A stretch of 64,000 nucleotides of DNA from Methylobacterium currus (GCF_003058325.1 NZ_CP028843.1:332501-396500), one strand, 5' to 3'. Counted from the stretch's first letter, positions 52,143 to 62,786 are shown. Made by a program: numbers and translations. The notes: a model not told the origin generated them from the letters alone.

Positions 52143-55100
52143 TCCGCCGGCTCCGGCTGTCGCGCCGCGGCCACAGGCTGCCGCGGACGGTGGCGCGAGA
52201 AGGTGGCGATCAGCACCGGCAGCACCACCAGGATCAGGATCGGGGCGAGCAGGATGCCGCCCACCACCACCAGCGCCAGGGGTTTCTGCACCTGCGAGCC
52301 GATGCCGGTCGAGACCGCCGCCGGCAGCAGGCCGACGCAGGCCGCGACGCAGGTCATCATCACCGGGCGCATCCGCACGTCGGCGGCGTGGTGGATGGCC
52401 TGCGCCCGCGCCCAGCCCTCGTCCATCAGCTGGTTGCAGTAGGAGAGCAGGATCACGCCCTCCATGGTCGAGATGCCGAACAGCGCGATGAAGCCGATCG
52501 CCGCCGAGACCGAGAACGCCGTGCCGGTGAGCACCAGCGCGAAGATGCCGCCGATCAGCGCCATCGGGATCACGCTCAAGGTCAGCAGCGTGTCGGTCAG
52601 CGAGGCGAAGTTGACGTAGAGCAGGAGCGCGATCAGCCCGATCGTCAGGGGCACCACGAGCTTCAGCCGGGCGATCGCGCCCTGCAGGTTGGTGAACTCG
52701 CCGACCCATTCGAGGTGGTAGCCGGCCGGCAGCTCGACCTGCTCGGCGACGCGCCGTTGCGCCTCGATCACCGCGCCGCCGAGGTCGCGCCCGCGCACGC
52801 TGAACTTGACCGGGATGTAGCGCTCCTGGTTCTCGCGGTAGATGAAGGCCGCGCCCGAGACGAGCTGAACCTGGGCGATCTCCGAGAGCGGCACCTGCAT
52901 CACGCCGCCGCTCGGATTCGTCACCCCGACCGTGATGTTGCGGATGGTTTCCAGCGAGCGGCGGTATTCCGGCGCCAGCCGCACCCGCATCGGGAAGTGG
53001 CGGTCGCTGCCATACTCGTAGAGGTCGCCGGCGGCCTGGCCGCCGATCGCCGCCGAGATCGTGGTGGCGATGTCGCCGGGGCTCAGGCCATAGCGGGCGG
53101 CCCGCGCCCGGTCGATGTCGATCCGCACCGTCGGCTGCCCGAGCGAGGTGAACACCGCGAGGTCGGTCACCCCCGGCACGGTGGCGAGCGCCGCCTTGAT
53201 GTCGTTGGCGGTGCGGGTGATCTCCCCGAGGTCGGTGCCGTAGATCTTGACCGAGTTCTCGCCCTTCACGCCGGAGGCCGCCTCCTGGACGTTGTCCTGG
53301 ATGTATTGCGAGAAGTTGAACTCGATGCCGGGCAACTCCTCGCGGAGCCGCCCCGAGATCTCCTCGATCAGCTTCTCCTTGGTCATGCCGGCGGGCCACT
53401 GGTCGGCGGGCTTCAGGGGCGCGAAGATCTCGACGTTGAAGAAGCCGGTGGCGTCGGTGCCGTCGTCGGGCCGGCCCTGATGCGAGACGACCGTGACCAC
53501 CTCCGGGTAGGAGCCGATCAGCTTGCGCATCCGCTCGACATAGGGGTTGCCGGCCTCCAGGGAGATCGAGGCCGGCATCGTGCCGCGGATGTAGAGGTTG
53601 CCCTCCTCCAGGGTCGGCAGGAACTCGAGGCCCAGCGTCCGCATCGCCACGCCGGTGCAGCCGAGCATCGCCAGCGTCACCAGGATGGTCAGCACCCGGT
53701 TGTTCAGGGTGAAGCCCTGGAGCGGCCGGAACAGCGCCCGCAGGATCTTGACGACGATGGTGTCGCGCTCCTCGACGTGGTTGGGCAGGATGAGCGCGGA
53801 GAGCGCCGGCGACACCGTGTAGGTGGCGAGCAGGCCGCCGATCAGCGCGTAGGCATAGGTTTTCGCCATCGGCCCGAAGATGTGGCCCTCGACGCCGGTC
53901 AGGGTGAAGAGCGGCAGGAAGCCCACGATGATGATCGAGGCGGAGAAGAAGATCGCCCGGTTCACCTCCCGCGCCGCCGCGGCGATCAGCCGGAGCTTGA
54001 GCGAGGAGCCGCGCTGCGCCGGCCCCTGGTGCTCGGCGAGGTGGCGGAAGATGTTTTCCACCATGATCACCGTCGCGTCGACGATGAGGCCGAAATCGAT
54101 CGCGCCGAGGGACAGGAGGTTCGCCGATTCGCCCCGCGCCACCATGATGGCGATGGCGAAGCCGAGCGCGAACGGGATGGTGGCGGCGACGATGATCGCG
54201 CTCTTCAGGCTGCCGAGGAAGAGCCACTGCACCAGGAACACCAGCACCACGCCGAAGACGAGGTTGTGCATCACCGTATGGGTGGTGGTGTGGATGAGCG
54301 CGCTGCGGTCGTAGAGCGGCACCACCTGCACGCCGGGCGGCAGGATGCCGGAGGTGTTGATCTTCTCGATCTCGGCCTCGACCCGCTGGATCGTCGGCAG
54401 GCTCTGGCCGCCACGGCTGAGCAGCACGATGCCCTCGACGATGTCGCCCTCGTTCTCGTGCCCGACCATGCCGAGGCGCGGCGCGTTGCTCACCGTCACC
54501 TCCGCCACGTCGCGGACCAGCACCGGCACCCCGTTCACCTGCGTGATCATGGTGTTGCGGATGTCGTCCATGTCGCGGATCAGCCCGATGCCGCGCACCA
54601 CCGCCGATTGCTCGCCGACATTGAGGGTCTGGCCGCCGACATTGGTGCTCGCGTTGTTGAGCGCCGAGACGAGCTGGACCAGCGTCAGACCTTGCGCCTG
54701 GAGCCGGCGCAGGTCGACCGCGACCTCGAACTCCTTGGTCTTGCCGCCGAAGGCCGAGACGTCGACGACGCCGGGGATCGCCTTGAAGCGGCGCTGCAGC
54801 ACCCAGTCCTGCAGGGTCTTGAGGTCGGTCGAGGAATAGCCCGGGGGGCCCGCCACCTTGTAGCGCATGATCTCGCCGATCGGGCTCGTCGGCGAGATCT
54901 GCGGCTGGGCGTTGTTCGGCAGGGGCGAGAGCTGCGACAGGCGGTTGAGGACGCGCTGGAGCGCCTCCTGGTAGGTGAAGTCGTAGGTGAACTGGATCTT
55001 CACGTCCGAGAGGCCGAAGACCGAGATCGTCCGGGTCACCTTGGCGTTGGGGATGCCGGCGAGCTGAACCTCGAGCGGGATGGTGATGTAGCGCTCGATC

Positions 55101-55276
55101 TCCTCGGCCGACTGGCCCGGATTCTGGGTGATGACGTCGACGAGCGGCGGCACCGGGTCCGGATAGGCCTCGATGTTGAGCTCGAGGAAGCTGGCATAGC
55201 CGATCCCGAGCATCGCCAGGAACAGGAGCAGCACCAGCACCCGCTGGCGCAGGGCGAAGTCGATCAGGCGGTTCAT
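52139..55276 (-). CDS. Heavy-metal-type RND efflux pump (CusA/CzcA family)
   Basis: This 1045-residue inner membrane antiporter has 12 helices and two large periplasmic loops. The helix 4 proton relay GAIDFGLIVDATVIMVEN has the two Asp and the Glu typical of HME-RND pumps, and GISTMEGVILLSYCN is the second-half partner. The N-terminal NIEAYPDPVPPLVDVITQNPGQSAEEIERYITIPLE is diagnostic. It exports metal ions, or possibly other cations, across the envelope with the adaptor (68 bp upstream) and outer membrane factor (overlapping downstream). The metal cannot be decided by reading; no metal regulator is adjacent. Confidence 0.93.
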   Translation of the reverse strand: MNRLIDFALRQRVLVLLLFLAMLGIGYASFLELNIEAYPDPVPPLVDVITQNPGQSAEEIERYITIPLEVQLAGIPNAKVTRTISVFGLSDVKIQFTYDFTYQEALQRVLNRLSQLSPLPNNAQPQISPTSPIGEIMRYKVAGPPGYSSTDLKTLQDWVLQRRFKAIPGVVDVSAFGGKTKEFEVAVDLRRLQAQGLTLVQLVSALNNASTNVGGQTLNVGEQSAVVRGIGLIRDMDDIRNTMITQVNGVPVLVRDVAEVTVSNAPRLGMVGHENEGDIVEGIVLLSRGGQSLPTIQRVEAEIEKINTSGILPPGVQVVPLYDRSALIHTTTHTVMHNLVFGVVLVFLVQWLFLGSLKSAIIVAATIPFALGFAIAIMVARGESANLLSLGAIDFGLIVDATVIMVENIFRHLAEHQGPAQRGSSLKLRLIAAAAREVNRAIFFSASIIIVGFLPLFTLTGVEGHIFGPMAKTYAYALIGGLLATYTVSPALSALILPNHVEERDTIVVKILRALFRPLQGFTLNNRVLTILVTLAMLGCTGVAMRTLGLEFLPTLEEGNLYIRGTMPASISLEAGNPYVERMRKLIGSYPEVVTVVSHQGRPDDGTDATGFFNVEIFAPLKPADQWPAGMTKEKLIEEISGRLREELPGIEFNFSQYIQDNVQEAASGVKGENSVKIYGTDLGEITRTANDIKAALATVPGVTDLAVFTSLGQPTVRIDIDRARAARYGLSPGDIATTISAAIGGQAAGDLYEYGSDRHFPMRVRLAPEYRRSLETIRNITVGVTNPSGGVMQVPLSEIAQVQLVSGAAFIYRENQERYIPVKFSVRGRDLGGAVIEAQRRVAEQVELPAGYHLEWVGEFTNLQGAIARLKLVVPLTIGLIALLLYVNFASLTDTLLTLSVIPMALIGGIFALVLTGTAFSVSAAIGFIALFGISTMEGVILLSYCNQLMDEGWARAQAIHHAADVRMRPVMMTCVAACVGLLPAAVSTGIGSQVQKPLALVVVGGILLAPILILVVLPVLIATFSRHRPRQPVAAARQPEPAE

Positions 55277-55344
55277 GTCGCCCCTCTCGCGGGGTTTGGA
55301 AACGGGACGCCGGGCTCGGGGCGGCCCGTTTAGGAGACCGAGAT

Positions 55345-56655
55345 TCAGGAAGCTTTGTCGCCGGAGGCGGCGCGGTCGATGAACAGGCTGCCGCGGGTCA
55401 CCACCCGCTCGCCCACTGTCAGCCCGTCGACGACCTGGACGAGGCCGCCGCCGGACAGGCCGAGGGTGACGCCCCGCGACGCGATGGTGCCGTCCGGCCG
55501 CTCGACCCAGACCCGGGCCCGGGCGCCCTCGTAGACGATCGCGGAAGCGGGAATCGCCGGGGCGCTCTCGTCGCGGCCGGTCAGGATCGTGAAGGTCGCG
55601 AACATCTCGGGCCGGAGCAGGCCCTCGGCATTGTCGATCTCGGCCCGCACCGGCAGGCGGCGCGTCGCCGGGTCGAGGGAGGCGGCCATGTAGCTGATGC
55701 GCGCCTTGAACACCCGGTCGGGGAAGCCGATCACGCTGGCTTCGAGCTCCTGGCCGAGCTTGATCCGCGGCACCTCGGTCTCGCGCACGTTGGCGACCAG
55801 CCACACCGTCGAGAGGTCGCCGATGACGAAGGCCGGGTCGCTGCCGGAGGCGAGGTACTGGCCGAGGCCCACCTTGCGCTGCACGATGGTGCCGGCGATC
55901 GGGGCGCGGATCTCGGTCTCCGGGCTCATCGCGCCGCTCTTGGCGAAGGCGTCGATCTCGGCCTCCGACTTGCCGAGGATGCGCAGGCGGTTGCGCACCG
56001 CCTGGAGCGCGGCCTCCGCCGAGCGCTGGTCGCTCTGCGCGGCGATCACGTCGTTCTGGGCCTGCTGCCAGTCCTTCAGGGCTACCGCCTTGGCCTGGAA
56101 GAGTTCCTGCAGCCGGGCCGCCACGGTCTGGTCGAGCTTCAGCAGGGCCGAGGCCTTGGCGAGCGCGTTCGTCGCGGCCTGGAAGTCGTTGAGGGCGGAG
56201 ACCATGTCGGTGGCCTCCAGGGTGAACAGGACCTGGTTGGCCTTCACCCGGTCGCCGGCCCGGACCATCACCTTGGTCACCCGGCCCGCATAGGGCGTGT
56301 AGACCGGGACGTTGTCGTCCTCGTTGACGGTGATCCGGCCTTCCGCGAAGCCCTCGGGCCGGAAGTCGCGGGCCTGCACCGTCTCGATGCCGAAGCTCGC
56401 GCGCTGCTGCTTGCTCGGCCGGAAGACCGGCTCTCCGTGCGCCTCGCCGGCCTCCGGCGCCTGGCCCTCGACGCCCTGGCGCTGGACGAGGAGCGCTTCG
56501 AGGCGCTCGCGCACGGGCGCGAGGGCGGGCACGAACCCGATCGCGGCGCCGGCGCCGGCGAGGAGCAGGAGCGTGACGGCCCGGCCGAGGCCGAGGCCGA
56601 GGCCGCGCCGCCGGCGCGCCGGCGCCTCCGTCGTCAGAGGGTTGTTCGTGTCCAT
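55345..56655 (-). CDS. RND periplasmic adaptor subunit (CusB/CzcB-like)
   Basis: This 436-residue membrane fusion protein has an N-terminal anchor (about 22-45) and a lipoyl half starting VYTPYAGRVTKVMVRAGDRVKANQVLF. A long helical hairpin (about 150-220), a second lipoyl half IRAPIAGTIVQRKVGLGQYLASG, and a barrel and proximal domain follow. The His/Met-rich N-terminus of CzcB/CusB is not seen; EAHGEPVF is the only hint. It is the first gene of the leftward operon and has 517 bp of free sequence upstream for control. Confidence 0.92.
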   Translation of the reverse strand: MDTNNPLTTEAPARRRRGLGLGLGRAVTLLLLAGAGAAIGFVPALAPVRERLEALLVQRQGVEGQAPEAGEAHGEPVFRPSKQQRASFGIETVQARDFRPEGFAEGRITVNEDDNVPVYTPYAGRVTKVMVRAGDRVKANQVLFTLEATDMVSALNDFQAATNALAKASALLKLDQTVAARLQELFQAKAVALKDWQQAQNDVIAAQSDQRSAEAALQAVRNRLRILGKSEAEIDAFAKSGAMSPETEIRAPIAGTIVQRKVGLGQYLASGSDPAFVIGDLSTVWLVANVRETEVPRIKLGQELEASVIGFPDRVFKARISYMAASLDPATRRLPVRAEIDNAEGLLRPEMFATFTILTGRDESAPAIPASAIVYEGARARVWVERPDGTIASRGVTLGLSGGGLVQVVDGLTVGERVVTRGSLFIDRAASGDKAS

Positions 56656-57172
56656 CGCGCGCCGACCATTCGCCGGGGCGGTGCGGCCGGGTCCTCGGAG
56701 CGCCCGGCCGCTTCCCTGCGGGGAGCGGCCGGGATCATCCCGGGCCGGCCGATCGGCCCCTGTCTGTGCCTCAAATCCTGGGTCCACGGGCGTCCTGCCC
56801 TGTCCCTGCGTCAATTCCATGACAGAGGGGAGTATCGAGGCGGGGTCCGGGACGGGGCGCCGCGCTTCGCGGGCGGCGCCCCGCTCTGGTCTCTTGGCGA
56901 GCAAACCGAAGCCGAGTCAAGGATGCGCGGCCGCGCATCCGCCCGCGGCGGCCGGGTGCCATCCGGCCCTGCCGCGGCCCCGGTTCGACGGGAAAAATGC
57001 CTCGAACGCGAACGGCTTACGGCCGGCGCGAAAAAATTTTCGACGGCATGGATTAATCCGTCAGGCCGAGGCGAAACGGGCGCGTGCGGCGCCGGACCGG
57101 CGCCTTGACCTTAGGGACGGTCTGCCCGAGGCTTCCGGGTCCCGCGCGGCTGTTCCGCGCGTGCAACCCCGC
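56656..57172. other. Intergenic region between the RND operon and the ParB-like gene
   Basis: This 517-bp divergent control region has no supported gene. An A/T patch holds a perfect small dyad CGAAAA-AA-TTTTCG at 57029-57042, followed by GACGG with CCGTC (57042-57046 and 57058-57062). These could be operator or promoter elements for the ParB-like gene. No metal-regulator palindrome was recognised near the adaptor gene. Confidence 0.3.
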
Positions 57173-57799
57173 ATGACCCGCATGTCCGTCCGCGACCCGA
57201 TTCTCCACAGCGTGCCGATCGCCGAGCTGCGCCCGACCCAGATGACGGTCGGCTACCGGGAGGTCGAGGCCAAGCGCAAGCGCTGGCGCGAGATCGACGA
57301 CAAGGACCGCGAGACGTTCCTCGGCTCGCACATGATCCCGGTCCTGCTCGGGCCGAAGAAGCGCCGCTACGTCATCGACCACCACCACCTCGCCCGCGCG
57401 CTGCAGGAGGAGGGCGTGGAGAACGTGCTCACCACCGTGGTGGCCGACCTCCACCACCTCGAGAAGGACGCCTTCTGGGTCGTGGCCGACCACCGTGCCT
57501 GGGTCCACCCTTACGACGTGGACGGCGTGCGCCGCGACGTCGGCGATCTCCCTAAGCGCATCGAGGATCTCGCCGACGACCCCTTCCGCAGCCTCGCCGG
57601 CGAATTGCGCCGCGCCGGGGGCTTCGCCAAGGAGACGACGCCGTTCAGCGAGTTCCTGTGGGCCGACTTCCTGCGCCGGCACATCAAGCGCAAGGACGTG
57701 AAGCAGGACTTTTCCGAAGCGCTGGAGGAGGCCCTGGCCCTCGCCCGCTCCAAGGACGCGGCGTACCTGCCGGGCTGGTGCGGGCCGCACGAGGAGTGA
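57173..57799 (+). CDS. ParB/Srx-like fold protein (ParBc_2 type)
   Basis: This 208-residue protein has PIAELRPTQMTVGYREVEAKRKRWRE, a box that begins like ParB/Srx domains, then VIDHHHLARALQEEGVENVLTTVVADL with the HHH motif typical of this secreted or cytosolic ParB-like nuclease family. The C-terminal part (WADFLRRHIKRKDV to LPGWCGPHEE) is conserved in character. Unlike ParB proper it has no helix-turn-helix and no parA neighbour, so chromosome partitioning is unlikely. The start could be ATG 57173 or 57182; neither has a good ribosome site. Confidence 0.8.
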   Translation: MTRMSVRDPILHSVPIAELRPTQMTVGYREVEAKRKRWREIDDKDRETFLGSHMIPVLLGPKKRRYVIDHHHLARALQEEGVENVLTTVVADLHHLEKDAFWVVADHRAWVHPYDVDGVRRDVGDLPKRIEDLADDPFRSLAGELRRAGGFAKETTPFSEFLWADFLRRHIKRKDVKQDFSEALEEALALARSKDAAYLPGWCGPHEE

Positions 57800-57830
57800 A
57801 GCCTTCATCCGGCCATGGAGACACCCTCCG

Positions 57831-57872
57831 CGTCATCCCGGGTTCTCGACTGCGTCGAGCCTCGGGATGACG
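57831..57872. repeat. Long palindrome after the ParB-like gene
   Basis: CGTCATCCCG (57831-57840) pairs with CGGGATGACG (57863-57872), and inside it CTCGAC (57845-57850) pairs with GTCGAG (57854-57859), leaving a 3-base loop. It lies 31 bp after the stop. It may act as a terminator, but the CGTCATCCCG ends are also like dispersed palindromic repeats of many proteobacteria. Confidence 0.6.
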
Positions 57873-58040
57873 TCGAGAGACATCGATGGAAGGGCCCACT
57901 TGCGGAAGGTCTCGGCTCACCCCCGCCGATGCGCGAGACAAGCGCTCCCCTCCCATCAAGTTCATTTGCCGCAGGCGACCATCCGGCCTAACCTTCAGGC
58001 CGGCGCGAGGCGCGTCGCGCCGGTACGGGGGACCTCCGTC

Positions 58041-58283
58041 ATGTTCGATTCGCTCCTGAAGAGCATCGGCGCCGATCCGGTCGACAACGAGACCCACTTC
58101 TACAAGTTCACCCCTAAGCCCGACATCACGGCCTACGAGCTGGCCTTGATCCTGCGTCGCTTCGGAGCACTCACGGCCGGCGCGGCGCCGCTGCACGGCG
58201 TGATGCTGATGCCGTGGGAGAGCCTGGAGGACGAGTACGCCCGGCACTTCGAGCTGGCGCCGCACGGCATGTTCCAAGGCTGA
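58041..58283 (+). CDS. Small hypothetical protein, 80 aa
   Basis: This 80-residue protein, MFDSLLKSIGADPVDNETHFYKF onwards, has a central helix (DITAYELALILRRFG) and no membrane segment; it looks like a compact helical domain. I do not recognise a family. The ATG is preceded by GGGGGACC. Its TGA lies in the first unit of a 17-bp tandem repeat. It stands alone before ftsW. Confidence 0.6.
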   Translation: MFDSLLKSIGADPVDNETHFYKFTPKPDITAYELALILRRFGALTAGAAPLHGVMLMPWESLEDEYARHFELAPHGMFQG

Positions 58284-58338
58284 CCCTGTTCGAAGGCTGA
58301 TCCCGTTCCAAGGCTGACCCGGCTTTCCAAGCCTGACC
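58271..58338 (+). repeat. 17-bp tandem repeat spanning a stop codon, 4 copies
   Basis: Units start at 58271, 58288, 58305 and 58322 on the pattern GTTCCAAGGCTGACCC plus one base; the fourth is the most changed. The first unit contains the last codons and the TGA of the 80-residue protein gene. The period is not a multiple of three. Confidence 0.88.
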
Positions 58339-58465
58339 GGGGCCGGCCTGCGGCGCGAGCCCGCGGCTGCGCCACGGCGATCCGCTTCGCTGCGGCGCCG
58401 CGGCAACACTCGGTTTACCATTCCGTCCGATGGTCGGGGCTGGTGAACGAGGGGCCCTGCAAGCC

Positions 58466-59605
58466 ATGATGTCCCGTGCGGAACGCTCGCATCTCGGCGA
58501 CTGGTGGTGGACCGTCGACCGGGCGCTGCTCGCCGGCCTCGGCGTGCTGATGACGGCCGGCCTGGTCTTCCTGATGGCCGGCGGCCCGCCGGTGGCCGAG
58601 CGCCTCGGCCTGCCGACCTTCCACTTCCTCAACCGGCAGGTGATGTACCTGCTGCCGACGATCGCCCTGATCCTGGCGGTGTCGTTCCTGTCCCTGCGCC
58701 ACATCCGGCGCATGGCGCTCGTCACCTACGGCCTCGGCATCGTGCTGTGCATCGCGGCCACCAAGTACGGGCCCGAGATCAAGGGCGCGCATCGCTGGAT
58801 CCAGTTCGGCCCGATCGGCGTCCAGCCCTCCGAGTTCGTCAAGCCCGCCTTCGTGATCCTGGCCGCCTGGGCCTTCGCGGAGGGCGCGCGCCGGCGCGAC
58901 ATGCCGGGCGGCACCCTCGCGGTGCTGCTCCTGCCGATGACCATCGTGCCCCTCATCCTGCAGCCGGATTTCGGCCAGACCATGCTGGTCACCATGGTGT
59001 GGTGCTCCATGGTGTTCGTGGCCGGGCTGCACTGGTTCTGGGTCGGCGGGCTCGGCGGGGCCGGCCTCATCGGCGTGGCGGCGGCCTACCAGTTCCTGCC
59101 CCACGTGCGGGCCCGCATCACCCGCTTCATGGACAAGGATTCGGGTGACAACTTCCAGACCTTCTGGTCGCAGGAATCGTTCAATTCCGGCGGCTGGTTC
59201 GGCACCGGCCCGGGCGAGGGCGTCGCCAAGCGTCACCTGCCCGACGCCCATACCGACTTCATCTTCTCGGTGGCGGGCGAGGAATTCGGCGTCATCGTCT
59301 GCATCGGCATCGTGCTCCTGTTCGCCTTCATCGTGATGCGCGGCCTGATGCTGGCGCGGCGCAGCGACGACATCTTCTGCCGCCTGGCCATCACGGGGCT
59401 GACCGCCCTGTTCGGCCTTCAGGCCTGCATCAACATGGCGGTGAACACCCGGATGATGCCGGCCAAGGGCATGACCCTGCCGTTCATCTCCTATGGCGGC
59501 TCGTCGCTGATCTCGCTCGCCCTCGGGATGGGCTTCCTCGTCGCCCTCACCCGGCGCCGGCCGCGCACGACGCTCCTCTCCCGCGACGAGGGCTCGGCGC
59601 GCTGA
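58466..59605 (+). CDS. ftsW: Lipid II glycosyltransferase/cell division protein FtsW
   Basis: This 379-residue SEDS polymerase has ten membrane helices. It polymerises lipid II at the septum together with a class b PBP. KGAHRWIQFGPIGVQPSEFVKPAFVI holds the key Arg and Gln/Pro region. GTGPGEGVAKRHLPDAHTDFIFSVAGEEFG contains the catalytic-loop Asp, and PFISYGGSSL the final signature. ATG 58466 is preferred; another in frame at 58430 would add 12 residues. It is the first gene here of the dcw cluster, 107 bp before murG. Confidence 0.95.
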   Translation: MMSRAERSHLGDWWWTVDRALLAGLGVLMTAGLVFLMAGGPPVAERLGLPTFHFLNRQVMYLLPTIALILAVSFLSLRHIRRMALVTYGLGIVLCIAATKYGPEIKGAHRWIQFGPIGVQPSEFVKPAFVILAAWAFAEGARRRDMPGGTLAVLLLPMTIVPLILQPDFGQTMLVTMVWCSMVFVAGLHWFWVGGLGGAGLIGVAAAYQFLPHVRARITRFMDKDSGDNFQTFWSQESFNSGGWFGTGPGEGVAKRHLPDAHTDFIFSVAGEEFGVIVCIGIVLLFAFIVMRGLMLARRSDDIFCRLAITGLTALFGLQACINMAVNTRMMPAKGMTLPFISYGGSSLISLALGMGFLVALTRRRPRTTLLSRDEGSAR

Positions 59606-59712
59606 AGCACCCCGAGGGGTGACCGCGAGGGCCCGCCGTGACACACGGGGGCCCCTCGACGCCGATCCTTGACCGGAGACCTCATGCTTAGCCCCCGCAC
59701 ACCGGCCGCCCG

Positions 59713-60828
59713 ATGACCGTCGCCCAGCCCCGCGTCCTGCTCGCCGCCGGCGGCACCGGCGGCCACCTGTTCCCGGCCGAGGCCCTGGCCCTGCGCCTGC
59801 GCGAGCGCGGCATCCGGGTCGTGCTCGCCACCGACAGCCGGGTCGCGGCGCTCTCCGGCGAGTTCCCGGCCTCGGAGATCGTGGCGGTGCCCTCCGCGAC
59901 CCCGTCGAGCGGACGCTCCCCCTTGCGCCGCCTCGCCGCCTTCGCGACCCTCGGGCGCGGCTTCGCGGCGGCTCTGCGCGAGGTGCGCCGCCTCAACCCG
60001 GCGGTCGTGGTGGGTTTTGGCGGCTACCCCACCGTGCCGCCGCTGCTCGCCGCCCAGATGCTGCGGGTGCCGACCCTGCTGCACGAGCAGAACGCCGTGA
60101 TGGGCCGCGCCAACGGCTTCCTGGCCCGCGGCGCGACCGTCATCGCCACGGGGTTCCCCGAGGTGCGGGGCGTGCCCGCCAAGGCCACGGCGCGGCGCGT
60201 CCATACCGGCAACCCCGTGCGCCCGGCGGTGCTGGCGGCGGCCGAGATGCCGTACCCCGGCGTCGGCCCCGACGCCCCGCTCCAGCTCCTCGCCTTCGGC
60301 GGCAGCCAGGGCGCCCGGGTGATGAGCGACGTGGTGCCCGAGGCCGTCGTCCGGCTGCCCGAGCCCTTGCGCGCCCGCCTCACGGTGATCCAGCAGGCTC
60401 GGGCCGAGGACCTCGCCCGGGTGCAGACGCTCTACGAGGGCGCGGGCCTCGCCGCCTTCACGGTGGCGCCGTTCTTCAAGGACCTGCCGGCCAAGATGGC
60501 CTCGTCCCACCTCGTCGTGGCACGTTCCGGCGCCTCGACGGTAGCGGAGCTGGCGGTGATCGGGCGCCCGTCGATCCTGGTGCCGCTGCCCGGCGCCCTC
60601 GACCAGGACCAGGCGGCGAACGCCGCGGTGCTGGGCCGGATCGGCGCCGCCTTTCCCAGACCACAAACGGACTTCACCCCTGAGCGGCTGGCCGCCGATC
60701 TCGGCGCGCTGCTCGGCGATCCCGACCGGCTCGCCAAGGCAGCCGCCGCCGCCAAGGGGGCCGGCCTGCCCGATGCCGCCGAGCGCCTCGCCGCCCTGGT
60801 GGTCGAGACCGCCATCGCGGCCCGCTAG
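59713..60828 (+). CDS. murG: UDP-GlcNAc--lipid I GlcNAc transferase MurG
   Basis: This 371-residue GT-B enzyme adds GlcNAc to lipid I at the inner membrane to make lipid II. LAAGGTGGHLFPAEALA, FGGYPTVPPLLAAQ, LHEQNAVMGRAN, LAFGGSQGARVMSD and the donor loop RSGASTVAELAVIGRPSILVPLP are all present. In most alphaproteobacteria murC follows directly; here 144 bp containing a dispersed hairpin element intervene. The gene is complete. Confidence 0.96.
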   Translation: MTVAQPRVLLAAGGTGGHLFPAEALALRLRERGIRVVLATDSRVAALSGEFPASEIVAVPSATPSSGRSPLRRLAAFATLGRGFAAALREVRRLNPAVVVGFGGYPTVPPLLAAQMLRVPTLLHEQNAVMGRANGFLARGATVIATGFPEVRGVPAKATARRVHTGNPVRPAVLAAAEMPYPGVGPDAPLQLLAFGGSQGARVMSDVVPEAVVRLPEPLRARLTVIQQARAEDLARVQTLYEGAGLAAFTVAPFFKDLPAKMASSHLVVARSGASTVAELAVIGRPSILVPLPGALDQDQAANAAVLGRIGAAFPRPQTDFTPERLAADLGALLGDPDRLAKAAAAAKGAGLPDAAERLAALVVETAIAAR

Positions 60829-60836
60829 CGGCCGTC

Positions 60837-60944
60837 CAGAGCCTCACCCGATCGCCGCGCGATCGGGTGAGGCTCTGGGTTTTTGATTGTGCCGCATTTT
60901 CTGCGACGAGCCGGTCTCCGCTTCGTCGGAAAATGCTCTCGTGA
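60837..60944. repeat. Dispersed two-hairpin element, family B copy 2, between murG and murC
   Basis: Perfect 19-bp arms lie at 60837-60855 and 60859-60877 around a 3-base loop (the left arm reads CAGAGCCTCACCCGATCGC). The tail follows: TTTTTGATTGTGCCGC, then GCATTTTC with CGACGA pairing back to TCGTCG and GAAAATGC (60895-60938). The tail is shared with copy 1 at 50290-50395, while the first stem has a different sequence. The element fills most of the murG-murC gap. Confidence 0.85.
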
Positions 60945-60972
60945 ACAAGAAGACTTTGAGGACCCCGACTCC

Positions 60973-62388
<1,416 letters not shown>

Positions 62389-62395
62389 GGCGCCG

Positions 62396-62776
62396 TCAGG
62401 GCTCCGGGACGAGATCCTCGATCTCGACCCCGAGCGCCCGGGCGAGCCGCCGGTAGAGCTGGACGTCGCCGATGCTCTCGCCGCGCTCGACCGCGCCCAA
62501 GCGCTCCTCCGGCACGCCCGCGTGCCGGGCGAGCTGCGCCGCGCTCAAACCCCGCTTGCCGCGCCAGAAGGCGAGGGGGGTCGGCGCGGCGCGCAACGCG
62601 TCGAGGTCGTCCCCGCCCAGAAGCTCCTCCTCGCCGGCCTGCAGCCGCGCGAGGGCGGCCACGAGGGTGCGGGCATCCGCGGCCTCCTCGGCGAGGTCGC
62701 GCTGCCGCTCGAACTCCGCCTCCGGCAGGATCACGGTCGCCTCGCCGGCGGGCGTCCTGGTGCGGACGATGGTCAT
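62396..62776 (-). CDS. XRE-family antitoxin of a RelE/HigB-type toxin-antitoxin pair
   Basis: The protein has 126 residues. The N-terminal half (TIVRTRTPAGEATVILPEAEFERQRDLAEEAADART) resembles a toxin-neutralising antitoxin region with a strand and helix. The C-terminal part (about 68-122) is a helix-turn-helix of Cro/CI type (KRGLSAAQLARHAGVPEERLGAVERGESI). It should bind the toxin encoded upstream and repress the operon. A 106-bp palindromic element separates the two genes, leaving 10 bp before this ATG, and may have changed its promoter or coupling. Confidence 0.85.
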   Translation of the reverse strand: MTIVRTRTPAGEATVILPEAEFERQRDLAEEAADARTLVAALARLQAGEEELLGGDDLDALRAAPTPLAFWRGKRGLSAAQLARHAGVPEERLGAVERGESIGDVQLYRRLARALGVEIEDLVPEP

Positions 62777-62786
62777 GCTCCGGATC

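Noticed and set aside
57173..57799. Chromosome partitioning ParB with an origin nearby
   Set aside because: No helix-turn-helix, no parA and no parS-like sites are visible. The protein fits the short ParB/Srx-like nuclease group instead.
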